Below, piece after piece: positions 33,315 to 42,406 of a DNA stretch of 64,000 nucleotides. The position numbers were made by a program, and so were the translations under genes. How positions within the stretch are numbered: the first letter of the stretch is position 1; every line of letters begins with the position of its first letter. This stretch comes from CAZUZS01 sp964624795 (GTDB lineage: Bacteria > Calditrichota > Calditrichia > RBG-13-44-9). The stretch covers positions 62,001-126,000 of the forward strand of contig CAZUZS010000003.1 in NCBI GenBank assembly GCA_964624795.1, given 5' to 3'. The notes under the pieces are model-generated. The model was not told the origin of the DNA, did no database searches, and was given only the letters and a program-made list of their open reading frames with translations.

Positions 33315-35642
33315 ATGTTGAGTTTAAAACGCACATCGGCTTTTATTTTCTTTCTTGCCATCATGATCACCGCCGGCCACGCGCAAGCACCTAAATTCAA
33401 GATTCATCAAATCCGGGTTGAGGGAAATGTGAAAGCGGATTCCTCGATCATCTTTCTCAATTCCGGTTTGCGGGTAGGCGATGAAATAACCAGCGACGAC
33501 ATCCAAAAAGCAGTAAAGAATCTATGGGCGCTCAAATTGTTCTCAAAAATCGAGATCTTGTACGAGAAACAAACCTACCAGGGTCTGGATCTTCTGATAA
33601 AAGTGAAAGAATTTCCCCGCCTGGATGGCTGGACGGTAGAAGGAAATAAGAAACTGAAAAAATCCGATGTCGATAAAGAATTGCATTTCTATAAGGGAAT
33701 GGTGATTACGCCATTTCGGCTCTACAAAGGCCGCAGGGATTTGCTCCTCAAATATAAGGATGAAGGCTACCTGCTGGCGGACGCCAAGATCGACACCACC
33801 AAAGCAAAAGACGGGCAGGTCCTGGCAATTGTAAAAATCGACGAAGGCAAGAAAGTTCAGGTCAAAAAAATTCACGTGCTGGGCGCCAAGTTCCTGACCG
33901 AAAAAGAATTGAAAAAACAATTCAAGGGAATTAAGGAAGATCGTTGGTGGCGCGGTGCCGATTTCAATGAGAAGAAATATAAGCAGGATCTGGAAAACGT
34001 TCTGGCTTACGCCCGTAAAAAGGGATTCCGGGACGCCGAGATCGTCAGGGACTCGCTCTATTATAGCGAAGACAGACGGGACATGTACATCGATGTCTAT
34101 ATAAATGAAGGGCAAAGATACTATTTTGGTGACATTTCCTTCGATGGAAATACGGTTTTCACGGATGAGGAACTGCGCCAGCAGCTTCTGTTTCACCCCG
34201 GCGAAGTCTATAACCAGGAAGATTACGACAAAAGTATCCGCGAGAATATCCAGAACCTTTATTATAATCAAGGGTATCTCTTTGCGAGCATTCAACCACG
34301 CGAAATCCCCGCTGGTCCGGATACAGTAAATATCCAGATCCGGATAAACGAAGGATCGGTTGTAAGAATAAAAGAAATCAAGATTACGGGAAACACCAAA
34401 ACCAACGAAAAGGTCGTGCGGCGGGAATTCAAAATTTATCCGGGCGATACATTCAATCGCGCCAAGCTGGAACGCAGCGTCCGGGATGTATGGATTTTGA
34501 ACTATTTTGCCAATGTGGTGCCGGATGTTAAGCTCATTGAGGGCGATGACAAGCATGTCAACCTGGAAGTTGCAGTAGAGGAGAAATCCACAGATACCGC
34601 CAACATGTCTGCCGGCTATAGCCAGCGGGACGGGATGATTGGCAGTGTCGGTCTTTCGCTGAACAATTTTTCGCTGGCACACCCGCTTTCGGGCGGCGAT
34701 GGGCAGCGTCTTTCCTTCGACTGGTATTTCGGGCGCTATTATCGATCTATCTCACTCAGTTTCACTGAACCGTGGCTGTTTAACACGCCCACCCTGGGAG
34801 GCGTTTCTGTTTTCAACACACGCAGCGGCGGCGGCTTTTATCCGTGGGACAGCCAGGTTCTCGGCGGATCAGTCCAATTGGGACGTCGATTCAGATGGCC
34901 TGATAATTACTTCCGTGGAGACTGGATTTTCCGCGTCGCACAAACCAAGATTTTTAACGTGACGGATCCCGAGTTGTTGAGCAGCTATCTTTTCTATGAC
35001 AAGCCCACTTCGCAGGTGAGTGTCACCCAGATCATCAGCCGGGACAGCCGTGACCGGCCGGAATTTGCCCGCGAAGGTTCGGTCTATTCTTTCCTGACCG
35101 AATTATCCGGCGGCCCGTTGCAGGGAGATGAGGATTATATTAAAAACGTTCTCACCGTGGAATGGTACACGCCGACGTTCCTGGGGCTGGTCTTTTACAC
35201 CCAGACCAAGCTGGGTTTGATACAGGGTCTGTATAAAGATTATTATATTAATCCCAGCGAAATATTCTATATGGGTGGTTCCGGATTAAGTTTTTCTGAA
35301 GGATTGCGGGGTTACGATGATGGAGCAGTCGGGCCGATCAGTACCTCAGGGCAACCCCTCGGGGGGAAATCAATGGGTAAATTCACCGCCGAGCTGCGCA
35401 TCCCGATTGCACCCAATCCAACGATCTTCGGATTGTTGTTCATGGAGGGTGGCAATGTCTGGAGTTCCTTCTCCGAAACAAATATCCAGGATCTTCGCAG
35501 AAGCGTCGGTTTTGGTGTGCGACTCTTTATGCCAATGATCGGCATCATCGGTGTTGATTTTGGTTATGGTTTCGACCACTTCGATGCGCAGGGCTTGAGA
35601 AAGGGTCAGTGGAAAACGCACTTTCAGTTCGGAAGATTTTAA
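33315..35642 (+). CDS. bamA: Outer membrane assembly factor BamA
   Basis: 775 aa. Signal peptide (about 1-24, ending TAGHAQA), then five POTRA repeats to about residue 420 (for example FDGNTVFTDEELRQQLLFHP and ITGNTKTNEKVVRREFKIYP) and a 16-strand beta-barrel domain (RLSFDWYFGRYYRSISLSFTE; GYDDGAVGP in a barrel loop; FQFGRF at the C-terminus, ending in Phe as outer-membrane barrels do). It inserts beta-barrel proteins into the outer membrane. Confidence 0.96.
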   Translation: MLSLKRTSAFIFFLAIMITAGHAQAPKFKIHQIRVEGNVKADSSIIFLNSGLRVGDEITSDDIQKAVKNLWALKLFSKIEILYEKQTYQGLDLLIKVKEFPRLDGWTVEGNKKLKKSDVDKELHFYKGMVITPFRLYKGRRDLLLKYKDEGYLLADAKIDTTKAKDGQVLAIVKIDEGKKVQVKKIHVLGAKFLTEKELKKQFKGIKEDRWWRGADFNEKKYKQDLENVLAYARKKGFRDAEIVRDSLYYSEDRRDMYIDVYINEGQRYYFGDISFDGNTVFTDEELRQQLLFHPGEVYNQEDYDKSIRENIQNLYYNQGYLFASIQPREIPAGPDTVNIQIRINEGSVVRIKEIKITGNTKTNEKVVRREFKIYPGDTFNRAKLERSVRDVWILNYFANVVPDVKLIEGDDKHVNLEVAVEEKSTDTANMSAGYSQRDGMIGSVGLSLNNFSLAHPLSGGDGQRLSFDWYFGRYYRSISLSFTEPWLFNTPTLGGVSVFNTRSGGGFYPWDSQVLGGSVQLGRRFRWPDNYFRGDWIFRVAQTKIFNVTDPELLSSYLFYDKPTSQVSVTQIISRDSRDRPEFAREGSVYSFLTELSGGPLQGDEDYIKNVLTVEWYTPTFLGLVFYTQTKLGLIQGLYKDYYINPSEIFYMGGSGLSFSEGLRGYDDGAVGPISTSGQPLGGKSMGKFTAELRIPIAPNPTIFGLLFMEGGNVWSSFSETNIQDLRRSVGFGVRLFMPMIGIIGVDFGYGFDHFDAQGLRKGQWKTHFQFGRF

Positions 35643-35757
35643 AATCAGGGTAATCCGAAAAGTAAGTTACCAGCACGGAATTCAGTTTATTATTGGAACA
35701 AAATGAGTTCAAATTTAAATTATGAAGGAAAAGCAAACCAAAGTTCAGGAGGTCAGA

Positions 35758-36291
35758 GTGAAAATCAAAAACATGGTCTTATTCTCCGCAGTTTTTTCTC
35801 TGTTTGTCTTTGCCGGATGGAGTAACAGCTATGCCCAGTTAAAGATCCGGTATATTAACTCACAGAGAATCCTGGCAGAGTACCCGGAGGCGCAGGATGT
35901 CCAGAAGAAGCTTGACGAAATTCGGTCGGGTTACGAGACCGAGTATAACAAAATGCTGCAGGATTATGACAATCTGCTGAAAGAGATCGACAACCAGAGT
36001 CTGCTGCTAAGCCCCGAGAAGAAAGCCGAAAAAGAGAAACAGGCACAAGAACTCGGAATGCAAATCGAAAGATATCGCCAGGATAAGCTTGGACCGCAGG
36101 GTGAATTTTATAAAAAGAACATGGAATTGACCCAGCCCCTCTATGATAAAATCGACCAAATCATTCAAAAGATTGGCGATGCCGAGGGTTACGACTACAT
36201 CATGGACGTTGTGCAGGGAGTCGTGCTGTATGCCAAACCCGAATACGACATCACCGATCAGGTTCTGGAAGAGTTAAACAAGTCGAAATAG
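35758..36291 (+). CDS. OmpH/Skp-family periplasmic chaperone
   Basis: 177 aa from the GTG at 35758, which has a perfect AGGAGG five bases upstream; the ATG at 35722 would put 12 charged residues before the signal peptide. Signal peptide about 1-26 (VLFSAVFSLFVFAGW... ending SYAQ), then KIRYINSQRILAEYPEAQ and a long charged coiled coil, the Skp prong fold. Skp holds unfolded outer-membrane proteins for delivery to BamA, its neighbour. A terminator follows. Confidence 0.9.
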   Translation: MKIKNMVLFSAVFSLFVFAGWSNSYAQLKIRYINSQRILAEYPEAQDVQKKLDEIRSGYETEYNKMLQDYDNLLKEIDNQSLLLSPEKKAEKEKQAQELGMQIERYRQDKLGPQGEFYKKNMELTQPLYDKIDQIIQKIGDAEGYDYIMDVVQGVVLYAKPEYDITDQVLEELNKSK

Positions 36292-36313
36292 ATTTGAGCA
36301 GTTTCATCACCTT

Positions 36314-36349
36314 AAGCTGAAATGTTTTCCAGGCGTTTCAGCTTTTTTT
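36314..36349 (+). terminator. Rho-independent terminator after skp-like gene
   Basis: AAGCTGAAA (36314-36322) pairs with TTTCAGCTT (36336-36344), followed by a run of T to 36349. It closes the tamB-bamA-skp unit and separates it from lpxD. Confidence 0.9.
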
Positions 36350-36455
36350 ATTTTTATCAAAAATTGCGTCCCGCGCATTTCCGCGAGGCGTTTCCATCGC
36401 GAAACGACAATTTGGCTTTTGAACAATTTTTAAATCGAAACAAGAGGAAAAACGA

Positions 36456-37490
36456 ATGCCCGAATTTACGCTTAAGGAAATAGCGGATAAAATTGGCGGT
36501 GAGCTTCACGGAGATGAAGAAATCCATATTCACAGCGCGGAGAAAATTGAATCTGCCACCACCGGCGAGATCACTTTTGTCGCCAACCCCCGTTACCGGG
36601 ATTTTCTCTCCCGCACTGCAGCCAGTGCTGTCATCGTCGATAAAAAAACCGGGGGCGACATCCCTATTCCTTACATATTGACAGACGACGCATACTTCCG
36701 GTTTCTACAAGTCTTTTTGCTGTTCCACCCCGCCAGGGATATCCTGGAACCGGGAATTCATGCCAGCGCGGTAATTCATCCTACTGCCAGGCTGGGTGAA
36801 TCGGTTTCGATTGGCGCCAATGTGTTTATCGGGGAAGGCTGCGTAATTGGAAGCGGCACCAGAATCTTCTCCGGCTGCGTGATCCTGAACGACGTCCGGA
36901 TCGGGGAAGACTGCACGCTCTATCCGCTGGTTTCCGCCCGGGAATCGTGCATCATCGGCAACCGGGCGATCATTCACAACGGGGCGGTAATTGGCAGCGA
37001 CGGTTTCGGCTTTGCCCCCTACCAGGGCACTTTCCATAAAATTCCGCAGGTCGGTATTGTGAGAATCGAGGACGATGTGGAGATCGGCGCCAACAGCACC
37101 ATCGATCGCGCCACTATGGGGGAAACAGTTATCCACCGTGGCGCCAAGCTTGACAACCTGGTGCATATTGCCCATAATGTCGAGGTTGGCGAGTCCACGG
37201 TAATGGCGGCGCAGGCCGGGATTTCCGGCTCCACCAAAATCGGTCACCATGTGATGATCGGAGGTCAGGTGGGCACGGTGGGACATATCCGGATCGGCGA
37301 CGGATCGCAGATCGGCGCTCAGTCCGGCGTGTCCAAAAGCGTCCCGGATGGGGAGGTTGTGTTTGGGTACCCGGCGCGGCCCATTATGCGCACCAAGCGT
37401 ATCGAGGCGGTGGTGAACCAGCTCCCTGAAATATCCAAACGACTCAGGCAACTGGAATTGGAACTGGAGAAACTCAAATCGGGGAAATGA
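36456..37490 (+). CDS. lpxD: UDP-3-O-acylglucosamine N-acyltransferase LpxD
   Basis: 344 aa, normal length. N-terminal uridine-binding domain (FTLKEIADKIGGELHGDEEI), then left-handed beta-helix hexapeptide repeats; the catalytic His region reads NLVHIAHNVEVGESTVMAAQ and is followed by GISGSTKIGHHVMIGGQVG. A C-terminal helix (KRLRQLELELEKL) closes the trimer. It adds the second acyl chain in lipid A synthesis. AGAGG lies eight bases before ATG. Confidence 0.97.
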   Translation: MPEFTLKEIADKIGGELHGDEEIHIHSAEKIESATTGEITFVANPRYRDFLSRTAASAVIVDKKTGGDIPIPYILTDDAYFRFLQVFLLFHPARDILEPGIHASAVIHPTARLGESVSIGANVFIGEGCVIGSGTRIFSGCVILNDVRIGEDCTLYPLVSARESCIIGNRAIIHNGAVIGSDGFGFAPYQGTFHKIPQVGIVRIEDDVEIGANSTIDRATMGETVIHRGAKLDNLVHIAHNVEVGESTVMAAQAGISGSTKIGHHVMIGGQVGTVGHIRIGDGSQIGAQSGVSKSVPDGEVVFGYPARPIMRTKRIEAVVNQLPEISKRLRQLELELEKLKSGK

Positions 37491-37844
37491 GTAATCGCTG
37501 TTCGTAACCAGAAATATGCTGTTACAGCTCCAAACCATCCAGATTTTCCCCGCCGGCCCGGATTTGAGATTCATTAAGATTGCCATTCCTGTAGGAATAC
37601 CTGATGCGGGGAAGAAGAAAAATTGCGTGATCTTGCGGATCGGATGCCGGCACCTGTGCCAGCCTGCGACTAAATTCACCTTTTAACCCATGACGGTTTT
37701 CTAATAAAACCAAACTCTGTTTTTCTTTTGTAGTATTTTTTATTAATTTTATTTTTTTCGAAAATGTTAGGATAGTAATTTCACCTGATATGCTGGCAAA
37801 TTTACAAAATCGTCATTCAACATAGCGTAAGGAATAATCTCATC
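37491..37844 (+). other. lpxD-lpxC gap with structured element
   Basis: 354 bp without a convincing gene. At 37546-37613 TTCCCCGC pairs with GCGGGGAA (perfect 8 bp) around an inner perfect hairpin ATTCCT/AGGAAT at 37585-37598, so a folded RNA or a repeat element is possible. A 63-codon minus-strand frame (37522-37713) covers the same stretch but has no ribosome site. The AT-rich stretch 37720-37790 probably contains the lpxC promoter; no clear boxes were found. Confidence 0.45.
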
Positions 37845-39260
37845 ATGGATAAAAAACAGAGAACGATAAACACAGCGGCTTCATTTACCGGTACCGGCTT
37901 GCACACCGGTAAGACTTCCACCATCACATTCCAGCCAGCACCGGAAAATCACGGCATCCTGTTCGTGAGAACCGATTTCGATCCACCGCAGGAAATTCCG
38001 GCGCTGGTAGATTTCGTGCAGCAGGGAGACGGCATCGACAGCCTGCGGGGAACGAATCTGCAGAAAGACGACGTGACAATCTACACGGTGGAACATGTGC
38101 TGGCGGCAGTCGCCGGTTTGGAGATCGACAATTTGCGAATCGAGCTCAATGCAGGAGAACCGCCGGTGGGGGATGGCAGCGCCATGCCTTACGTTAATGT
38201 GCTACTGGAAGCAGGGATAGTGGAACAGGAAATTCCCAAGAATTACCTGGTTATTGAGGAATCCATGTATTTTCATGATGAGAAGAAAGGGATCGACCTG
38301 GTTGCGCTGCCGCTGGATGATTTCCGCGTCACTGCCATGATCGATTACAAAAACCCCGCACTGGGCAGCCAGCACTCCGGGCTTTTTTCGCTGGAGAAAG
38401 AATTCATCATGGATTTTGCGCCGTGCCGGACATTCTGTTTCCTCCACGAGGTCGAGATTCTCATCGACCAGAATTTGATAAAGGGCGGCAACCTAAACAA
38501 CGCCGTCGTCATCTGCGACAAGACGCTTGAGGAGATCGATGAAAACAGGATCCGCAACACCCTGAACATCGACGGCGATATTTTTGTAGGCCAAAACGGG
38601 ATTTTGAACAACACCGACCTCCGTTTTAAAAACGAACCGGCAAGGCACAAAGTGCTGGATCTGCTTGGTGATCTGTTCCTGGTTGGCGCTCCCATCAAGG
38701 GACAGATTTTGGCAGGCAGGCCCGGTCACAAAAGCAATATCGAATTCGCGCGGCGCCTCCGGTCATTTTACCAGAAACAGCAACTGGCCCGCAAATACCA
38801 GGATGTTGCCCGCAAGGGTGTTGTGTTCGATTTTGCAGCCATTCAACGCATTCTGCCACACCGCTACCCGTTCCTTTTGGTGGACCGCATCACGGAATTC
38901 GAGCAGGGAAAACGAATCGTAGGATTGAAAAATGTTACCGGCAACGAGGAATTTTTCCAGGGCCATTTTCCCGGCCACCCCATTATGCCCGGCGTTCTGA
39001 TCATAGAGGGAATGGCGCAAACCGGTGGCATCATGCTACTCAATGCGGAAGAAAACCCGGTAGACAAGCTTGTCTATTTTATGGGAATGGATAATGTCCG
39101 ATTCCGCAAACCGGTTCTCCCCGGCGCTCAACTGATCTATGAACTGGAGCTTCTTAAGCGGAGAAGCACCAGCGTAAAAATGGCGGGCAAGACTTTTGTT
39201 AACGGCGAGCTGGTTGCCGAAGCAGAAATGATGGCCGCCATCATCGACCGCGATCGATAA
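37845..39260 (+). CDS. lpxC/fabZ: Bifunctional LpxC deacetylase / FabZ dehydratase
   Basis: 471 aa fusion. Residues 1 to about 310 are LpxC, the zinc deacetylase committing step of lipid A synthesis, with zinc ligands in TVEHVLAAVAGLEIDN and RHKVLDLLGD. Residues about 325-471 are FabZ, the hot-dog hydroxyacyl-ACP dehydratase, with ILPHRYPFLLVDRI and GHFPGHPIMPGVLIIEGMAQ holding the catalytic His and Glu. The fusion is typical of Bacteroidetes, Chlorobi and related FCB lineages and places the two enzymes competing for hydroxyacyl-ACP in one chain. Confidence 0.97.
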   Translation: MDKKQRTINTAASFTGTGLHTGKTSTITFQPAPENHGILFVRTDFDPPQEIPALVDFVQQGDGIDSLRGTNLQKDDVTIYTVEHVLAAVAGLEIDNLRIELNAGEPPVGDGSAMPYVNVLLEAGIVEQEIPKNYLVIEESMYFHDEKKGIDLVALPLDDFRVTAMIDYKNPALGSQHSGLFSLEKEFIMDFAPCRTFCFLHEVEILIDQNLIKGGNLNNAVVICDKTLEEIDENRIRNTLNIDGDIFVGQNGILNNTDLRFKNEPARHKVLDLLGDLFLVGAPIKGQILAGRPGHKSNIEFARRLRSFYQKQQLARKYQDVARKGVVFDFAAIQRILPHRYPFLLVDRITEFEQGKRIVGLKNVTGNEEFFQGHFPGHPIMPGVLIIEGMAQTGGIMLLNAEENPVDKLVYFMGMDNVRFRKPVLPGAQLIYELELLKRRSTSVKMAGKTFVNGELVAEAEMMAAIIDRDR

Positions 39261-39278
39261 ACAGAAAGAAAGGCAAGT

Positions 39279-40055
39279 ATGACACAGATTCATCCTACCG
39301 CCATCATTGATCCCGGCGCTCGACTGGGAGAAAATGTCGAGGTTGGTCCATTTACGGTTATCCGGGAAGACGTGACTGTTGGTGATAATACAAAAATCGG
39401 TACCGGTGCTTTTCTAGACTCCGGCGCCAGGATCGGGAAGAATTGCAGTATCGGCCATTATGCTGTGCTGGGAAATCCACCGCAGGATCTTAAATATCAG
39501 AATGAGAAAACCTACCTGGAAGTAGGCGATGGAACGACTATTCGTGAATTTGTTACGCTGAACCGAGGTACCACCTATCACTACAAGACTGTCATCGGGA
39601 AGAACTGCTTTATCATGACCTACGCCCATGTTGCACACGATTGCATCATCGGAGACAACGTGATCATCGCCAACGCGGTGAACATGGGAGGTCATGTGGA
39701 AATCGATTCCGATGCCAGCATAGGAGGGGCTACCGCCATACACCAGTTTGTCAAAATCGGGCAGCGCGCTTTCATTGGAGGGGGGCTCCGGGTCACAAAA
39801 GATGTCCCGCCTTTCATCCGCGCCATGGGCGAGCCTGTGCGCTATGGAGGCACCAACTACATTGGTCTCTCCCGCAAGGGTTTCAGCAACGAGGTAATAC
39901 TCGAAATTAAACGCGCATACCGCCTCATTTACCAGAGCGATTATACAATGGAGGAAGCGGTCAAAGCAATCCGCGAGCAGCTACAACCGTTCGACGAAGT
40001 AAAGGCGATTGTCGATTTTATAGACAGGAGCGACCGGGGATTGATTCGTGGCTGA
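39279..40055 (+). CDS. lpxA: UDP-GlcNAc O-acyltransferase LpxA
   Basis: 258 aa hexapeptide beta-helix enzyme: IHPTAIIDPGARLGENVEVG at the start, catalytic His region TYAHVAHDCIIGDNVIIANA, VGLSR-like motif as YIGLSRKGFSNEVI, and the usual C-terminal helical domain. It performs the first acylation of lipid A. Follows lpxC/fabZ by 18 bp and overlaps the next gene by 8 nt. Confidence 0.97.
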   Translation: MTQIHPTAIIDPGARLGENVEVGPFTVIREDVTVGDNTKIGTGAFLDSGARIGKNCSIGHYAVLGNPPQDLKYQNEKTYLEVGDGTTIREFVTLNRGTTYHYKTVIGKNCFIMTYAHVAHDCIIGDNVIIANAVNMGGHVEIDSDASIGGATAIHQFVKIGQRAFIGGGLRVTKDVPPFIRAMGEPVRYGGTNYIGLSRKGFSNEVILEIKRAYRLIYQSDYTMEEAVKAIREQLQPFDEVKAIVDFIDRSDRGLIRG

Positions 40056-40881
40056 GTTTGATCACAAAGCATGGTATTACTGGCCCTGCCAGGCATACCC
40101 GGGCGCCTTTAGCATGGCAGCCGATCATTTTCTGGCGCGAGGAATGGGCGACTTTTTGGATCGCCCCGTTTTGCGGTTTTTTACCTGGGAGCCCTACTGT
40201 ATCTCTCTTGGCTACCACCAGAAAGCGGGCGAAATAGATCTCGACAAATGCCGGAACGAAAATATAGATGTGGTGCGGCGTCCCACCGGCGGCCGCGCCA
40301 TACTTCATGCGGAGGAATTGACCTACAGTGTCATCTACCCGTTTCAAAGCCTGGATGTAGCGGAATTCTACCGGCTCATTCACCTGCCTTTTGTGGAAGC
40401 GCTACGCAATCTCGGGGTTCCGGCGCAATTCAAGGCGTCGCAGGCCGATTTTCGCACTTTTTACCGCTCCGACAATTCTTCCGCCTGTTTTGCGACCTCC
40501 GCAAAATATGAAGTGGAGATTGACGGGAAAAAACTCATCGGCAGCGCGCAGAGAGTTTATGATAAGGCGATTCTGCAGCACGGCTCGCTGCTCATAGGGC
40601 CGTTCCACCAGCAACTGGTCGATTTTCTTTATTTGGATAAAGAAAAAAGAGAGCGGATGCGCGACTATATAAGCGAACATACCGCTCATGTCTGGCAATA
40701 TTCTCCCGGCCTTAGTGCCGCGGACCTCGAGGAAAACATCCAACAGCAGTTCACAAAAGCGTTTGATCTGGACTTCCTGCCAATCGGGGAAAATTACGCC
40801 CTGGCGGAAAAGATCAGGTCCTTTGAGAAGAAAGCTGAATTTAGGCTGAACTACGAAGAGGCAAAATTGGAATCGGCATAA
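40048..40881 (+). CDS. lipM: LipM-like octanoyltransferase
   Basis: 277 aa from GTG 40048, overlapping the lpxA stop by 8 nt. The biotin/lipoate ligase fold is shown by RRPTGGRAILHAEELTYSVI and KKLIGSAQRVYDKAILQHGS. Cys147 in SSACFATSAKYEV aligns with the catalytic Cys of LipM, whose motif has DCF...YE, so an octanoyl-ACP:protein transferase is more likely than an ATP-dependent ligase. The product would be octanoylated GcvH or a 2-oxoacid dehydrogenase E2 subunit. LplA-type ligase remains an alternative. Its coupling to lpxA is unusual. Confidence 0.75.
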   Translation: MAEFDHKAWYYWPCQAYPGAFSMAADHFLARGMGDFLDRPVLRFFTWEPYCISLGYHQKAGEIDLDKCRNENIDVVRRPTGGRAILHAEELTYSVIYPFQSLDVAEFYRLIHLPFVEALRNLGVPAQFKASQADFRTFYRSDNSSACFATSAKYEVEIDGKKLIGSAQRVYDKAILQHGSLLIGPFHQQLVDFLYLDKEKRERMRDYISEHTAHVWQYSPGLSAADLEENIQQQFTKAFDLDFLPIGENYALAEKIRSFEKKAEFRLNYEEAKLESA

Positions 40882-41006
40882 ATGCCGGCAATTCCGGACG
40901 ATTCGAATAAATCGCTCAGAAATATTGACATTCAGGAGCGGAAAATGAAACAAAACCAGGCGGGGATGCATCTAATACTCGTAACATAAAATAATAAGGA
41001 ATCCGA
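40882..41006 (+). other. Gap before rseP
   Basis: 125 bp between the lipM-like gene and rseP. No terminator or recognisable promoter was found, so rseP may be read through from the lpx genes. Confidence 0.25.
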
Positions 41007-42170
41007 ATGATTTATATTTTATCGATCATATTTGTACTTAGCATGTTAGTCTTTTTTCATGAATTGGGGCATTTTATGTTCGCCAAGCTTTTCGGCGTGC
41101 GGGTGGAGAGATTTTCAATCGGGTTTCCGCCGCGACTGGTGGGAATCAAGCTTGGCGAGACAGATTACTGCATTTCCGCAATTCCCTTTGGNNNNNNNNN
41201 NNNNNNNNNNNNNNNNNNNNNNNNNNNNNNNNNNNNNNNNNNNNNNNNNNNNNNNNNNNNNNNNNNNNNNNNNNNNNNNNNNNNNNNNNNNGGTGATAAA
41301 ATTTTGAAAATCAACGGACAGCCGGTTCATAATTGGAACGATGTCCGTGACCTGTATCTTGCAAACCTGGGGGATAAAATAGATTTCACGGTTGAGCATG
41401 ACGGAAATATTCAGCAAATAATTTACAGCAAGAATGTGCTGGAGCAAAAAAATTCGGACCAGTTAGACATTTATCCCCGTTTACCGGCAATGGTTGGGGA
41501 CGTGGTAGCCGGATCGCCTGCCAGCAAGGCCGGTCTGGAGCGCGGCGACCAAATCGTTAGCATTGCCGGTGAACCGGTGAACAGCTGGGAATCAATGACC
41601 AAAATTGTTCAGGCAAATGCCAACAAAAAGATAGATTTTATCATCCAACGAAACGGCCAGACTTTGACTAAAGAAATCACTCCCGAGCCGGCCGATGAAA
41701 TCGGCGAAGACGGGACCAGCCATATCGTAGGAAAAATCGGGATCGGACTTTACTACGAGAAAAATCGGCTACCATTTTTCCATGCTTTCACCGAAGGATT
41801 CAACCGAACTATATTTTATACGGATTTAAACATCAAGGCTTTAGGATGGGTGGTGACCGGGAAAAAATCCGCCAAAGAGATGTTGGGCGGTCCGATTATG
41901 ATTACCAAGATGGCCGGACAAATCGCCAGAACCGGTTTCGGCGATCTGCTCGGATTTATTGCACAGTTGAGCATTGTGCTCGCAATTATCAATGTGGTGC
42001 CGATTCCGGCGTTGGACGGCGGGCACATCGCCATTGTCCTCATCGAGGAAATCCGCCGTAAACCGCTTTCCACCGCCACAAAAATCAAGATTCAGCAGGT
42101 TGGGATGGCTATTCTTTTTGTCCTGATTATTTTCGTAATGTACAACGATATCATGCGATTACTGTCGTAA
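41007..42170 (+). CDS. rseP: Site-2 intramembrane zinc protease RseP, with N gap
   Basis: N-terminal membrane helix with the zinc motif HELGH (His18, Glu19, His22), then VRVERFSIGFPP and an unsequenced 100-N gap (41192-41291). After the gap come the end of one PDZ domain (GDKILKINGQPVHNWNDV), a second PDZ domain (SPASKAGLERGDQIVSIAGE) and the third zinc ligand in VVPIPALDGGHIAI. The family normally has about 100 residues between the AIPFGG region and the first PDZ GDK motif, so the real gap is longer than 100 bases. RseP cleaves anti-sigma factors and signal-peptide remnants in the envelope stress response. Confidence 0.95.
   Translation: MIYILSIIFVLSMLVFFHELGHFMFAKLFGVRVERFSIGFPPRLVGIKLGETDYCISAIPFXXXXXXXXXXXXXXXXXXXXXXXXXXXXXXXXXXGDKILKINGQPVHNWNDVRDLYLANLGDKIDFTVEHDGNIQQIIYSKNVLEQKNSDQLDIYPRLPAMVGDVVAGSPASKAGLERGDQIVSIAGEPVNSWESMTKIVQANANKKIDFIIQRNGQTLTKEITPEPADEIGEDGTSHIVGKIGIGLYYEKNRLPFFHAFTEGFNRTIFYTDLNIKALGWVVTGKKSAKEMLGGPIMITKMAGQIARTGFGDLLGFIAQLSIVLAIINVVPIPALDGGHIAIVLIEEIRRKPLSTATKIKIQQVGMAILFVLIIFVMYNDIMRLLS
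41192..41291. other. Assembly gap (100 N)
   Basis: Exactly 100 N bases inside rseP. Family length suggests the true missing sequence is nearer 300 bases. Confidence 0.99.
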
Positions 42171-42194
42171 ATCGCCAACAGACGTACTCAAATC

Positions 42195-42234
42195 AAACCC
42201 CGCGCAATCCGTTTTGAGCGGGGTTTTGCTTTTA
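42195..42234 (+). terminator. Rho-independent terminator after rseP
   Basis: AAACCCCGC (42195-42203) pairs with GCGGGGTTT (42218-42226), and the T-rich tail TTTTGCTTTT follows. It ends the lpx-lipM-rseP transcript. Confidence 0.9.
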
Positions 42235-42406
42235 TAACGGCAGGAATTTCGAGCGAAAATTTCATCTTTCTATTGAACCATCCTCACCGCAATTTTAAAT
42301 TTAGCGGCGCAAATCTGCTGTCGTTCCAAGCGAGAGATGCGTTTCAATATTCGAAAGACAAAAAATAATCACTGGCTCCCAAACAAAACCAAACAGGAGT
42401 TCATCC

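Noticed and set aside
37522..37713. 63-codon minus-strand frame between lpxD and lpxC
   Set aside because: No ribosome site and opposite to its neighbours; better explained by the structured or repeat element there.
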